From positions 813,044 through 877,043 of the forward strand of contig JADQAV010000018.1 in NCBI GenBank assembly GCA_019775845.1: a DNA stretch of 64,000 nt. The letters are read 5' to 3'. This stretch comes from Myrmaecium sp. VS I D KN 1. Its lineage: Eukaryota; Ascomycota; Dothideomycetes; Valsariales; Valsariaceae. Positions 45,373 to 58,338 of this stretch are shown piece by piece. The notes below the pieces were generated by a model, which saw only the letters and a program-made list of their open reading frames with translations, had not been told where the DNA came from and did not search any database. Position 1 is the first letter of the stretch, and every line of letters begins with the position of its first letter. Both the position numbers and the translations under genes were made by a program.

Positions 45373-48300
45373 CAATATCCTTCACCATTTCCGCATCATG
45401 TTTCCATATTGAACCCTTGTCGCTCTTCTTACTCTGCGAGAGTTCCTTCTCCTGCTCTTGAACTTGCGACTTGTCCGACTGATGTGATATTTCCCGTCAC
45501 ATGGAATGTATTGACAAAGGTGGGGTTTCAGCTTCCTTATTGTCAGAATAGTTACGCAGCTGCTCACTGGACTATTCCTTTTCTTGCATCGCTGTGTGGG
45601 GAGGGAGAGGAGATTTTTGTTTTTGTCCTAGCCCCCAGTCACGGCAGGACTAAAGTTGGTGCGCATGTGGGACAGTGGGACCGACCCGCTTTGGGAGCTC
45701 CTTCGGTGGATGCATCTGGATTCTTGGGAAAAAGACCTCGGTTGAGGCGAAGTTATACTGAATATGAACACGGATATGCACAAGGGGTTTCAAAGTGCTC
45801 CTTGACTATCGACGATCATCGAACATCAATGCGGGATGAAGTAATTGTTCCGCCCAGGGTGACTCCCGGCAGTATGGTCCTGCGGCTCGGGATCGGATGC
45901 AGAACCCAAGCTCCCTTGAGCAAATGCAAATCATCGGCAACCCCCAGACATCACCTCAGACAGAAGATGATCTCGAGAGTATCATCGATCTCGCGACTAC
46001 ACGCAATTTTTATCTCTATATGATTGCTATTACACTTTTTGGCCATAGTGCTACGCTGCAGTCTAAAGTAACTGAGTGCAAGACAGCACAACCTAGACCC
46101 CGCCTGCCAAGCAGCGAAGTTTTCCTTCCGACTTCGTTACCGGGGTTCCTCCGTTGATTGTTTGCGCAAACGCATCATCGACTAAAACATGAACTCACTC
46201 ACTGCACTTGGCACCGTTCGAGAAAGCTTCTCCTTATCGCTGCACGGCAAGTATTTGTTATATACACGGCTCTACATACGCCATGGCTTCCATAGACGTA
46301 ACGCCCACGGCTTGCAATCTTGGGGTCTGGATGTCATCGAGCATACTTTACCCCTCCCGATGAAGATAGACCCTTACCTACTACCTGGCTGTCCCTTCTA
46401 GCCAGGGGGGTGCTGCGGCAAACCGCCGCAAGCCTTCGGTGGCTTTCCCACCGGGACAACAGGAATGCAGAATCATTCTATCCATCCCCATCTGTTAGGA
46501 CCAGGGGGGGCAGAAAATCGATTGCCGATGTTGTACCTTGCAGCAACGAGGAGGCGATAAGGCGCACATCCCAGGCCCTTCCTAAATGACCCGTGTGCAA
46601 ATCATTATTCCCAGGAAAAGCGAATGCCAGGATACGCTCGGCTGTGTCGGTAATCTGAGGGTGTTCTTGATCTCGCCGGCCTTTCGCTTTGCTTACGTTT
46701 GGAAACGGCAGAGGAAGGTCAGGGAGGCCGCGTGCCAGCACTCGTCTCTCCCGACCTCCGGGGGACACGACTCAGTTTCATAAGAGAGACACTACCTATA
46801 AGTTATCACTCCCCACTGCTTCCACCATCAGCCGCACGGCTTCAAAAGAACTTCAGATCCCTATCCCAGCCTTCTCCCTTGAGGTCCGAGCATGGGCTAA
46901 AAGAGGAAAACTGCTCGTCGATCTGGTGATGATGGTGCGATAGGTACTTAAAGGTACTCGGGTGGGCCAAGCCGTTATTGGATGATAGGGAACGAAGAAA
47001 CTACCTCGCAGGTATGTAATACGTACAGCATAGAGCTTTGATCTCGAGAATCCGAGCGACGGCACAACATCATTGCGCAATCAGCGCCGGGCCCGCGCGC
47101 GGATTATGTGCGTCGGTGCGAGGAACGAGGCGGAGCGGTGGTCTCCGGCAACTATAAGCATTGTGGAGAAGATGTTCGTGCGCTGCTAGGGAACGTGCGG
47201 TATAGCAGGTATCGAAACGGTCAAAAGGCGCAAACGATGTTTCCGACGCCTTCTCCCCGGCCTTTAGCCGGCCAGCTTTTTGTCATGAATGGGCTATCGC
47301 TTCTCTGCCGCTGTGGATATGGAACGGGCAAAGTCCACGATACCTACTCCAGAGCATTGCGGCGTAAACTAGCGATGGTTATACTGCTCGGATATGGTAT
47401 ATGATGCCCGAGTTACGAATGGGAAGGACGAACGGCAGGTAGTGCTCCGCATTATCCGTGAAGTATCTCTAGCAGATAGATACATATCTTCCACCTAAGA
47501 GCTGCTACGCCAACTCTTCCCCTCCCGACCAGTCCCCATTGTTTCATTAGGGCGATTCGGCACGGCACCGCCATGAACGATGCGGCGGGCAACTGACTAC
47601 GACTGCCATCCGGCTCTCGTGAGCGGTGGTGGTGGTGGTGGTGGCAGGGTGATGGCGGCGGCGTCCTCAACATCACGGCTTCGTCGGTCGAGAGCAGACA
47701 GCAGGCACAGTCGCAAGACCAAGCAGGTTGCAACCGCGTCACGGTGCAGCAGCCAAGCGTGCGTGCGTCGCTCTGAGATGGCGAGGGAGCGTCCCTATTT
47801 GTTGCGGGCGGCGTGTGGTTAGGATTTAGGAGTGGAAGCTGATGCAGAGCTGCATAGGAGGGGCGAAATAAACTTGCACCTAGAGATCTTCCTGCTGTAG
47901 ATCTGGTCGGCTACTCTGCAACCGGCACCATCCAGCGTCGCGCGGCACGGCTTAGCGGCCGAGGGAGGGCAGGGAGGAAAAGGAGCCCCGGTGGACCCCC
48001 TCACCCTCCCTCGCTCTCTCTGCAGGAAAGGGATCGGGGAGGGGACCTGGCGGGGGATCGGATCGAGAGGGGACCGGAAGGGGATCTTGGATGGGGACGA
48101 CGGAGGGAGGGGACCAAGGGACGACGACCGGTGCGGCCAGGCAGTTCCGCTTGCGGTTACCTCCCACCTTGCTCTCGTCAGCCCTTGCGACTCCATCCCC
48201 CGATTAGGCGTCCCCCACCACCGCGCCCACGCTCCCTCGCTCCCCTCGCCGTTTCGCTCGCCTCCTCCACGGCCATGGCTACTCTTACCTTATGCTCCGA

Positions 48301-49226
48301 CCAGCCTGCCGACCAGCCTACCAACCGGCCTATCCAGCCTATCCAAGCCCCTCCACCCTGCGACTGACCAGCCTATCCAGCCTATCCGGCACTGTGATGG
48401 TATGGACCAGCCCCAGCCCGGCGGCCCTTCCTCCCAAACCCACGCCGGCCGACCGCCAACGAGAGCTGATCGACCTTACTTACAGTATCCGTCCTAACCT
48501 AACTGTGGTCCCTACCTTGCTCCGGGCGAGCGTGCTCCTTGCGATGTACCAATGACGGGCTGGCGGCGACCGTCGAATTCCCATACCAAGCAATGCCCTC
48601 ACCTACTATTTGCCCGAGCTTCGGGTGTTCCTGAACTGTCCGTATAGGCGGGCGAGGGCCTAGCAGCCTAGGCTCAGGAGAGCTGCATTCCTCTACCGGC
48701 TTGCGGTTGGCTGGCCACCTGGTATGTCCCCGTCTATGACCACCTGCCGAAGCCCTAGCAGTACTGCCTCGACGTCGTCTCCCTTCCCTTCCGACCTGCC
48801 CCAGACCTCACCTTTCTTCTGCACATTACCCACCACCACCACCACACTCGTTTTTTGTTCCATCATCCATGCCTGTCACTTTTGTTCCATAGTCCTTCCA
48901 TCTTCCGCTGGTCTTCTCGTCCTCCTCCGTCTCCGCTGACCGCGTCTGCTGCCTACGTATCACCAGGATATCTTGCAGCGTCCGCGGTCCTCACCCAGGC
49001 TCAAGCGAGCTTCCTGCTGTTGTAGCACCTCAACGAGCAACTGTTGCCTGTGCCAATTTGCTCGATCGCCTTCCCTTCCAGCCGTCTCCCTCCATAGACG
49101 GGGCTACTCTCCTTTTCCACGAAGCAGCAAACCTCGCCGTCCCCGGTGCTCGCCATTCGAAGCCTACTCGACATCGTATACGAGTCTGCGATCTAGCATC
49201 GCAGAACAGCAGGATCAGCGTTCCCA
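45373..49226. other. 3.9-kb region without a supported gene
   Basis: This region precedes the PHD-finger gene. 47995-48120 is G-rich with repeated GGGGA units. 48290-48400 holds an imperfect CCAGCCTATC repeat (listed separately). 48720-48960 is CT-rich and leader-like. A GGT/CCA trinucleotide patch lies at 47625-47645. Open frames here have no domain or splice support. Part may be a long 5' leader of the PHD gene, including leader introns. Confidence 0.5.
48290..48400. repeat. Imperfect CCAGCCTATC tandem repeat
   Basis: Several copies of a GACCAGCCT/CCAGCCTATC unit lie here, some exactly doubled (CCAGCCTATCCAGCCTATCC occurs at about 48333 and again near 48379, with slight differences). Local tandem duplication is likely. 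Confidence 0.75.
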
Positions 49227-51712
49227 ATGGCTACTATGAATCTCGAAACGCCTCACATATACGGGTATGTATCCAACATCTTGCTGAGCCTCTTCCTTGT
49301 GTCTTCGAGCCCATCCAGCAACGTATTCCAGTCGTCTAGTGTTTCCATCCATTGAGCAACGGCTCAAGACAATTGCCCCTCTACGATTTGCACTTGTGAA
49401 ACCAAGCCTACTCCTTGCGTCTCTGTTGTCTCCGCCATATATCAATAAGTGGCTGGCCCAGATGTTCATGCCATGCCAGTAGCGGTGCAAATGCTGACAT
49501 CCAGTCCAATATCAGATACCACGATTGGCATCTCCCGAGTCCCTCCTCAACGCCCAAGTCGGCTGATTTTTCGGAGGCTTATCTCCAGACTCCTAAGACG
49601 GATGCTTTCCAAACGCATTTTCTAGACGCTTTTGCAACGCCGCAGATCAATGGCCAGACTACACCTGTGCGCACGCCACTTGCCTTTCACAATACGCCCG
49701 TTGCAAGACCTTCGAGCTCACAGAGCAGAAAGATGCCCAGTCCTGAAGATCCCGCTTTTCACATCAACCATTTCTCGGCGAACGGTTATCTCGGGCTTCC
49801 GCCGGTCGATCCGTCCCGCCGACTGAGCTCTTCTCCAGGTCCATCGACAAATAATATGATGGAAGGCGCGGGAGGAGCAAACATGATCGGACAAGGTCAA
49901 CTTATGGCACCGGTCCAGATGCAAACCCCTCCCCCCACCAGGGACTCGTCCTCGAGAAGGAAATCTCAGCCCATAGATCAGGATACTCCATCGACGACCT
50001 TGACTCGCAGAATCGCAACGGTGACCGGTTCCGCCGCACCGGGGCACGAACTGTTCTCCAACTCGCCAGTGCACTTTCCTCATCTACAATTACCCCAGGA
50101 CATGACGCAGTACTCCCACGAGGGGTCAATATCCGCCCCTGCCTTGCCTCAGTCCAGGCTGTTCTGGGATCCTAACCAGCAGGGGTCGATGGATGTGGAT
50201 ACGCACAACTTGGCTGATCCTTTCGGTCCTGTGCAGCAGCAGAAACTCGAACCCGCCATCAACTGGCAGCCTTTTGGTACTCATGCGATGCAGCAGCCGA
50301 CTTTTCAGGTTACCGCTGCACCGGCAGTATCTCAGCCTGATCCTTTCGTGAGCACGAGTTTCGACCAGAGCATGTGTTCGCAGTCACCTTCTTTCAATTC
50401 CGCGCCCTCAGGCGTCGATCCAAGCCTGCTATTCAGTTTCGAAAGTCCTATGAAGCATTTGAGCTTTTCTTCAGATTTCTCGACGGACACGATCACCGAC
50501 GAGAACAGTCGACAGCCGTATGAGCAGCAGACCAAGGAGTCTATGCGGGAGAGGGAAATGGCCCGGAAAATAAAGCTCACCCGGACGAACTCGAACTCGT
50601 CGGCTCACAGGCCGTCGCTTTCACGGCCAGGCTTGCAGCGCAGCAACACCGATAGTGGCATGCGTCGGCCAAGGACCTTGTCTGTTGATTCCAAGTCCTC
50701 GACGTCTACCACTGGCTCGATGGCTAACATTCCTCGTAAATCGTCCCCGTTGAAGCGTCTGAATCAGGGGCCACTGATGGCTATTCCCGAGAGTAGGACG
50801 CGGACCAAGACTCGCTTGATCATTGATGAGAATGGACGCGCTAGGACGGAGACGGTGTCCGTCGAAGAAGCCACGATCTCGCCACGGAAGGATTCCAAGC
50901 TCTCGTTCTCATGGGAGGATCTTGACACGGATTCTGATCCTGACAAGCTTGTTCTGAGTCGCAGCAATTCTTTCGTGTTGCCTTCTTCTGCGCCTCTTTC
51001 AAGGCAAGCGTCTAAGCATAGGCGAGTAGACAGCACTGAGCTCCTTGACGCCTGCAAAATGCCGCGTTCGGGTTCCTCAACCTCGGTGGGTTCAAGCACC
51101 AGCTTCGCATCTGTACAAAGTCGTCCGATTGAGAGGAAGAAAGTGCCACCCCTGAAGGAGGATAACCGCCGGTACAGCATGCCTGTTTTTGACGACAGCG
51201 CCGTTTTCAACTTGCTACCAAGCAACGTCCCGGGTCCAGCCGGCGATGCCCAGGGCGCCATAAAGCGAGTCGTGCAAGGCCGTCACCAGAAGCCGTGTGC
51301 TCAAGGTGTTCTCGAAGCTCACAACCAACGTTGGGCAGGCCTCAACCAGCCTGTCAATACGGTTCCCAGCCAACCCTTTCTGTTGGATCCATTCACTACG
51401 AATTCCTTCAATGGATTTGAAGCTCAGTTCAACCCTACTATGAGCCATCCGCAAACCCTATCTGCGGGTTGCACTCGGTGTATCTGCAACTCCACTGAGA
51501 ACCACGGGCAAATGATCCAATGCCAGTCTTGCAGCAAATGGCTACATGTTCAGTGTCTCGGCTTTCATCCGAACCAGCTCCCTGCGTCTTTCAGCTGCGT
51601 CTTTTGTACCGGCCAAAAACCACCCTCCAGGGTGGCACGCGTCGGCGCACCCATCCGTGCTGCAGCGCGATTCCTGTCTCCGCTTACTCACAAATCCACC
51701 TTTAGACGATGA
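49227..51712 (+). CDS. PHD-finger protein with long disordered region
   Basis: Predicted 744 residues in two exons: 49227-49264 and 49516-51712. Joining GG of exon 1 to the A after CAATATCAG gives MATMNLETPHIYGYHDWHLP in frame; the 251-nt intron has a GTATGT donor and an AATGCTGACATC branch. Residues 20-660 are disordered, rich in Ser, Pro, Gln and Thr. They include RARTETV and basic KRxxS sites that could be phosphorylated. A single C4HC3 PHD finger lies at about 665-710: CTRCIC...CQSCSKWLHVQC...FSCVFC. It keeps the Trp before the zinc-binding His, as in SET3/Cti6-type fingers that bind methylated histone H3 Lys4. A short basic tail follows. A chromatin role is inferred from the PHD finger; no partner or enzyme domain is visible. 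Confidence 0.85.
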
Positions 51713-53743
51713 TGTTGATCAAAGTACGGATCGCTTGCGGGGTTGACGCGATCCTTGCAACGATACGTTCTTTCACGTTTTCTTTTTTTCCATACGAACC
51801 TGAAATGATCTCCTCTTTCGACCACGATCCAGCAATGCAACGATCAACCAACCGCGCCACATCCTGAAACAAATGATACCCTGCAGAAAAGTAAACTCAC
51901 GGCCGCTCAAGAAAAGCAAAAGCATCCTGTCCTCGGGTTTTTCCGCGTGCGGCCACTCCACGCTGCACCCCCACATCATGCGGTTGCCTTCCGGACCGAG
52001 CAGAAAAGCACTTTCCTCCATGTTTCTCTTACCAGATGTTGGCCTCTCTCACTGTTTTCTCCAACTCATGTGCTACCACCTCCATTCGACTTCCGTCACA
52101 CAAACAATTCATCGTGCATCAGCGGGATCTGCATCTTTCTCTTCTTCCATACGGACACGCCGAGCTCGTTAATTTCGCTTCTTGAGAACCACTTCCCCTT
52201 TTGCATGGCGGCCTATTGCTCGGAGGCTGCTCCCGTCACTATACGGAGTGCAAGGGGGGATTTGTTCACCCTTCCTTCTTACGATTTTCGAGACTTTCCT
52301 TAATTTTTACTCTTTACGAAACGCTTTCCGGAGAATGACAACGGGGAGACAGGCTTGGAGACTTTTGATTCTTCTTTTTCTACTAATGGGTTTATGGCTA
52401 TAATGTGATGGAATGGCTCTCTATCTCTCTTTCCCTTTTCTCTCTTTCTTACCTGTTTCATCTGCTCAGTCTTGGGTATCCTGTCGATTTCACAGCGAAT
52501 CTCTCGCCTGATGGGATGGATCGATCAACGACGCCTGCGGCGATTTGTACCTTACTTGTCCCATCTCCTTTGTCATCCATTGTTGTTTTCCATAGGGATT
52601 GGCTCTTTGCTTTGAATGGTGTACGCTGGTGGGAAGGGAGGGCTAGGCGCTTGTATGTTTACTGTTATTGGTATTGTTGTTGTTGCCATTGCTCTGCTGT
52701 TCGTTTCATTCTTCGTATCTTTAACGAAATGGATTATGGCAATAACGGACATCAAACCTGTAGTTCTTTTGATATCTTCTCCTGCATGACCTGCCCTGAT
52801 GCAACACCCTCGCCTCATCTTCCTCCAGCAGATATCTTCGCGGTGCTTAGCACTGCCGCAGTCATCATATATATACCGTCTCAATCAGCCCTTCTTCTAC
52901 ATACGGCCACAGGAGGCTGAGAACACGGAANNATTAGTAGTTAAGTGGGTGACCATTAGCGAATTCCTGCTGCTGTATGTTTTTATCTCATTTTCTTTTT
53001 TTTTCAGTTTTCCTTTCCTTTTTGACGCTGTTTTCACCGGCTTTGAGGTCTCTCTGTTTTCGTCCTTTTTATTTCTGTATAAGGAAAGGGGAAAGAGGGC
53101 AGTTTCGTGCACCGCGATGGGTTGGAATGAAGGCTTTGGTCCCGTATAAGGTCCTCCTCCTTATCATCGGAGTAGAAAGAGATCTTGACCAGGCCATGGA
53201 CCAAATTCGCGTACCTGCCTTTGTAGGGGGCACAGCACGTAGCGTCAAGCATCATCATTATCTTCACTGATCGTGGTCCGGCGACAAGCAAGCACAACAA
53301 ACATTCTTCATTCGTCAAAGGGGTGGGGGATATTGATAGAAAAGAGAGAAATCACGGAAGAAGAAAAGAGAAGAAAAAGGGAAGAAAACAAGAAGGTGAA
53401 CCGTCGGCGGACGTGAACGGCAGCCAGTTCACGAGGTATTAGGGAAGGAATAGAACACGAAACAGAGTAACGCCAACTCCGCCTTCCTCCCACTCACACT
53501 CCAAGCTCCCACGCCAAGCCCGTCAGCCATCCTGTATAAAGGAAAAACGCCACTCGCACCTTCACCAGCCAGACAGCCTTGTCAGAGAGAGATTCAGGAA
53601 GAGGGCTAGGAGGTAATCCCTAGATCCTTCTTGTGCAGGCAGTAACGGGATGGGGAAAGTGAGAAGAAAAAGGTGTGGGACTGGAAAAACACACATAGGG
53701 GAATCAAGAAGGAAAACAAAGAAACGAGATCAAGCGCGTCAGT
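51713..53743. other. 2-kb convergent region with a 2-N gap
   Basis: This spacer lies between the PHD and coiled-coil stop codons and is T-rich in the middle. Two Ns stand at 52931-52932. Poly-pyrimidine and TTTCCTTTT stretches occur near 52980-53070. No gene or RNA is supported. Confidence 0.5.
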
Positions 53744-55780
53744 CTAAGCTCTCCACCCGCTGGCCGCGGCGGGAGCCGAGATGTCCCGCTTGGGCGTCTT
53801 CAAGACCTCCAAAGACACCTTCCTCGGCGTCGCCTGGGCCATGCTCCTCGCCCGGCCCCGGCGCGCGCGGATCTGCTCCAGCGCCGCTTCGCGGTCGAAG
53901 GGGAGGTCCGGCTTCGCTTGCGCGGCGCCGAACCCGCCGTGGTTCTCCTTGTTGTCGAGCCCGTGACGAGGCAGGTGGCCGATGGTGTTCGGCGTGGCGG
54001 GGATGTTGGGGTCGCGAGGGGCGATCATGGGAGCGGACTTGGCGGGGAACGGAGAGAAGTGGATGGGGATCGTGGTGGTGGTTGTGACGGTGTGGATGTG
54101 ACGCATCTGGCCGAGGGGCGTCGCAGGTTCAAGGGACGAACGAAAGAATGGCGGCTGAGATCCCTCGTCCTCGTCCTCGGAAACAATCGCGCTCCCCGAG
54201 TGGGCTGCTAATGTGCCCTCGATTTCTTCCGCTGCAATGGTGGTCATGCTGTTGCTCAACTGGCTTTCGGACGTATCTTCATGAATGGAGAAACGAGGTC
54301 TGTTCGGGGCTGGGACGGAGGAGGCTTCCAACATCGATGCACGAATTGATTGCTCGGTTGACTTGGCCGGAGACGGGACCTTTTGGAACGTGCCGGAGGA
54401 GGGGGAGAAGAGAAGCGTGGTATCCGGGTCCGCGGCGGTCTTGCTGTGAGAGACGTGCGACGCCTCTAGTGTTGCCGTGGTGTTCTGGACGTCTTCCATC
54501 TCATCGCCATCATGTTCACTAGCGGGGGGCGTGAGTGTAGGAATAGTTGCGCGGATACGCTCCATCTCCAGATCGAAGCTGTTATCGTGAACATAAGCAG
54601 TCTGGCGAAGTTCTGCGACGCGGCAGGAACAGCACTGGAACTGGCACTCCATCTTCATGAACTCAATCTGATCTTCGGCCCTTTGACGACGGTTCCGCTC
54701 GAGATTGAGTTCTTCATGCAGCGCTTGAAGCTTGGCAGCTTTCCCAGGCAGCACATTCTCCTTGTCCTCGTCGTGAGAGCGCTTTCTGGGCGATTGTGCC
54801 GGCAATTCAAAGTCGTCATCTTCATCTTTGCCCTCGGCAGGCAATGCAATCATGCCCTCTGCTGCTATTCTCGCAACCTCCTCCTCTTTCAGACTGGTCT
54901 TGAGAGCGTCCCGCTCCTCTTCCAGGACCTTGATCTTATCGCGTGCCTTCTCGAGCTGCTCCTGGACATTGACCAGTTCGTATTGTGCCGTGAACGCTTC
55001 CTGTTCTCGCTTGGAGGCCTTCAGCTTCTCTGAGTCCCAGCCGGACTGTGTTATACGGAGAGAGTTCCGTGTCGCTTTGAGCTCCTCCTGCAACTGAACA
55101 ATTCTAGAAGATGAGGCCAACGCCTCTTTCCTTGACTTTCGAAGTTCCTTATCCATCGACGAATGCATCTGATGATACGCTTCTTTTGCGCGTCGCAGCT
55201 CCTCCTATTGGACAATGTAGGTTAACAAACCGACTTTTCCTAGTTCGTCACGGTAATTGAAGGTATTGTTCAGACTTACCATCGCAACATCTCCTCTCTT
55301 GGCGCCTGCCCTCTCACGCGCTTTTGACTCTTCAACCTCTTTCCTAAGCCTCCTAGCTTCCTCTCTGTACCTCTTCATCTCAGTCGCTAACCGCTCGGCC
55401 TCCTCCCTTATCTTTCTGCCTTCGAGTTCCGCCATCTCCCTGGCCATTTGCTCCCGTCTCAGCGCAATCTCGTCGCGTCTCGCTTGCTCCCTCATATCAC
55501 GGATATCAAGCCCGTTGAACCGAGCCACCATCGACTGGACATCTGAGGATGATCGGCTGTGGGAAGGCGAGCTGTTGGCTGAGGTCGCTTTGTATATGTG
55601 AGCGCCAGACTCGAGCTCCGACAGCGAAGGGGATTGCGCGAGATGCTTCGAGCTGCGATTGCGAGAGGGGCTTCCGTTGCTGCTGGCTGTATATAGTGGA
55701 CGGGTACCATTCACGCGTTCCGGAGAGAGGGGCAGAAGTGGCGGACCCGGCGACAAGGGGAATCTGACCGGAGGATCCAT
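53744..55780 (-). CDS. Coiled-coil protein, unknown function
   Basis: Predicted 653 residues in two exons (55780-55280, 55204-53744) with a 75-nt intron (GTAAGT donor, CCAATAG acceptor). Residues 1-80 are Ser/Pro-rich and disordered. A charged coiled coil spans about 95-165 (RREQMAREMAELEGRKIREE...), continuing after the junction with ELRRAKEAYHQMH and on to about 285. Next come a KEN-like DEDKENVLPGK and a cysteine cluster, CQFQCCSC (C354-C361), that might bind metal. The C terminus has several SP/TP sites, a second KEN-like NKENHGG, and the conserved-looking LPFDREAALEQIRARRGRARS. This layout suggests a cytoskeletal or cell-cycle scaffold, but I do not recognise a named family. A short spliced 5' exon upstream (near 55950-56000) is possible. 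I start at the first Met within a CAACAATGG context. Confidence 0.7.
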
Positions 55781-56361
55781 TGTTGGACCAGTTATGACAC
55801 GCAGTGGTATGTGGAGCAGTTGTATATTATGGTCTGCTATGTTCCCGTGCGTTATGTTGTGCGACGAAAGTTTTGGACTTCTGAGTTCGATGGTGTAGGT
55901 GGTGGTGACGGGAAGGAAATTCATGGGGGATAAACAAACGAGGGTGCTTACCCAGCAACGCCTCGGAGTCCGTGCGCTCTGCAGCTGTCATATCCACCTT
56001 GGACCCTGACAACACTCAGGGATACACCACGTCGTTCGTTCATCGGCGGATAAACGCATCCACCGTCAAAGTACCTCAGAATGTTGAGCTTTGAGAGTCG
56101 AGCAGCTCCAATCCTCATCAGGCGATAGCTGAACGTTTAGTATGATCGTCTTCTCATAATCTACTACTCCTATTAGAGGCGTCTTGCACCTATTCTATAT
56201 GTTTACCCGATAACCGCGCCTTCATGGCATCAACTTCACCACCGTGATGTTGGATATACAAAGTACGTGGTAGTCATGAGAACATGTGGCCTCCATAGCC
56301 ACGGAAGAACCTGGGGAGGGGGGGGGGGGGTGCAGATTCACTCCATGTCCAAGAGAATAAC
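55781..56361. other. Tandem intergenic region
   Basis: This 581-bp spacer holds the coiled-coil gene promoter and the 3' flank of the Rcm1 gene. A G13 run lies at about 56318-56330. A GTAAGC donor-like site near 55952 after MTAAERTDSEALLG could mark a leader exon. Nothing else is recognised. Confidence 0.5.
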
Positions 56362-58338
56362 CTACTTCCTCTTCTTGGTCTTCTTCTTCCTCGATGATCC
56401 ATCACGGACAATTGAGCTTCGGGCGAATGAATGCTTCGCACTCACATTGCTCCGTGAGGTCGAAGTCCGGTCCTCCCCAGCGACGTCATCATCGCTGAAA
56501 CCATTCCACTCCTCATCTTCTGTGGGTTCTGGTGACCCGGCTCCGGCATGCTCGTGGACACCCTTCTCCTCACTATTCGAGGCCGCCATAGCGTCAGCCA
56601 TGGGATTTCGCCCTGCTGACTCGGAGGCATCATCCTCTTGCCCCATATCTTCGTCGCCTTCCGGCCCTACATCATCCCTTACAAAGCCCGCCACGAAGAA
56701 TCCCATTGTTCCCTCTTGTGTACCTTTAGCACATCTGATGCACGCATCCAGAACCGCATTTTTCTCCTCTACACCTCCATCCCAACCCGTCTCCGGCAGC
56801 TCTTGCTCCTCCTCTTCGGACATCTCTCCCCGCACAGCCCATCGCTTCATGCCATCCACTTGGTCCTTGCGCTTTAATATCCTCCAGCCTCGTTCTCGGG
56901 CAACCTCAGATGCAAGGGCTAGGAAGACGACTTTCTCGTTCTCGATGAAGTGGGTTGAACAGGTTGAGTAGGTAATGCGTACAGCATGTGGGAACTTCAT
57001 GGCGTGAAGTATGATCTTGAGCTGGAAAGCGCTCAGGGACCTCAGCCTTGCCATTAGCGCGTCTTTGGATTCCGCTTCCTCTGCGGTTTCCTCAACCATT
57101 GCATCAGCAGCAGAAAGTGTGATCTCCGCAGGTACGCTCCGGGACTCCTCTCCAGCAATGCCGTTCCGCTTTCTCTTCTTGCCATTGCCATGCTTCGAAG
57201 CTGCCTGCTTAGCAAGCGTAGAGGCCTCCACCGACGGCAACAAGATCCGAAGGGTGTCATCCCGTCCTACGATCCCACTACCGCTGCAACTAGGGTCCAG
57301 AAGCAGCATACTCGTTGTGCGCATGGAAGGGGAAAGAGGGTCAGACGTCAAAAAATCACATGGTCCGCGTACTTGCACAATATCACCAGCGCCGGCCAGC
57401 TTGGTCATTTTCGAGAGAATGCCAGCACGCCTCTTATCACGCTCGAAAGCCAGTACCTGAGGTTTCGATCCATCGGCAGCTGATTTTGCCTTCTCCGAAA
57501 GTATGGCCGCTAGATGAGTCGTTTTGTTTCCCGGCGCGGCACAAGCATCAATAGTTGGTCCAGATTCTGGCGACGGATCGAGCAAATATGCAGGGAAGCA
57601 TGAAGCTTTGTCCTGGAAAATCAGTTCTCCTCGAGCATAGGCCGGGTGTCGCGAGAAATCCGCTTTGGGCGGTAACGCAATGAGGTTCGGGATGTGGGAA
57701 TCGACATGCAGAAGTTTTGCGGAGCCTCTGGCAGCACACACGGCACTGAGAGAGGCAGAACTGTCATAGTCTGCAAAGGTAGTCGTGAGCTGGTGGGAAA
57801 GCGTAGTGACGAGCGTATTTATGCGTATCCAACGAGGATGGGAGGGGGCTGGCGCTGTGTCGCCATTGTCGCCGCCTTCGGCACCCGCGTTTATATGAGC
57901 GCGGAAGGCATCTAGGGTACTAAAGCCGTGCCGAATACGTGACTTTGTAAATTCCGCTTGAAGGCGCGCTTTATGGCGTGTAATGGCGAGTCGGAGCACA
58001 TGGTTCGCTGGGGCAGCGACGCCGCCTTTCGCGAGAAGGAGATCATGAGTTAGGAGTAGCGCAAGAATCGGGGTGAGCTGTCAAGAAGTAAGCTAGGCGG
58101 CGATACAAATTTGCATTAGGGAAAACAGCTGGCATACCTTCCGCTCCTCCTTGAGCACTCCGCTTCGCTCTAACACATCCTTCAGCACAGCAGACCATTT
58201 GGACGTTTCGCTAACAAGAGCGAACAATTGGGCTGGGGGCGACTTGAGCTTCTTGTTGTTATATATGCGCGACTTGAGCGAGCCACCGGTGTTCTCCGCG
58301 TTAGTGAGGATTGCGGCTGCCTCGTAGTAAAGAGACAT
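56362..58338 (-). CDS. rcm1: 25S rRNA m5C methyltransferase, Rcm1/NSUN5 family
   Basis: SAM-dependent RNA cytosine-C5 methyltransferase of the NOL1/NOP2/Sun family; yeast Rcm1 modifies helix 70 of 25S rRNA (family knowledge). 638 residues in two exons (58338-58138, 58077-56362) with a 60-nt intron. The NSUN5-like start MSLYYEAAAILTNAE is present. The SAM motif DACAAPGNKT lies at about 244-253. Motif IV DPSCSGSG carries Cys331 and motif VI TYSTCSTH carries catalytic Cys440. A long insert (KKRKRNG, acidic stretch) sits between motifs IV and VI. The C-terminal 100 residues are acidic then strongly basic (SRKKKTKKRK), a probable nucleolar signal. The core is complete and looks functional. Confidence 0.96.

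Noticed and set aside
45409-46023. 204-codon + strand frame downstream of the PPPPY gene
   Set aside because: No domain, no good leader, and it begins in the presumed 3' UTR of the preceding gene.
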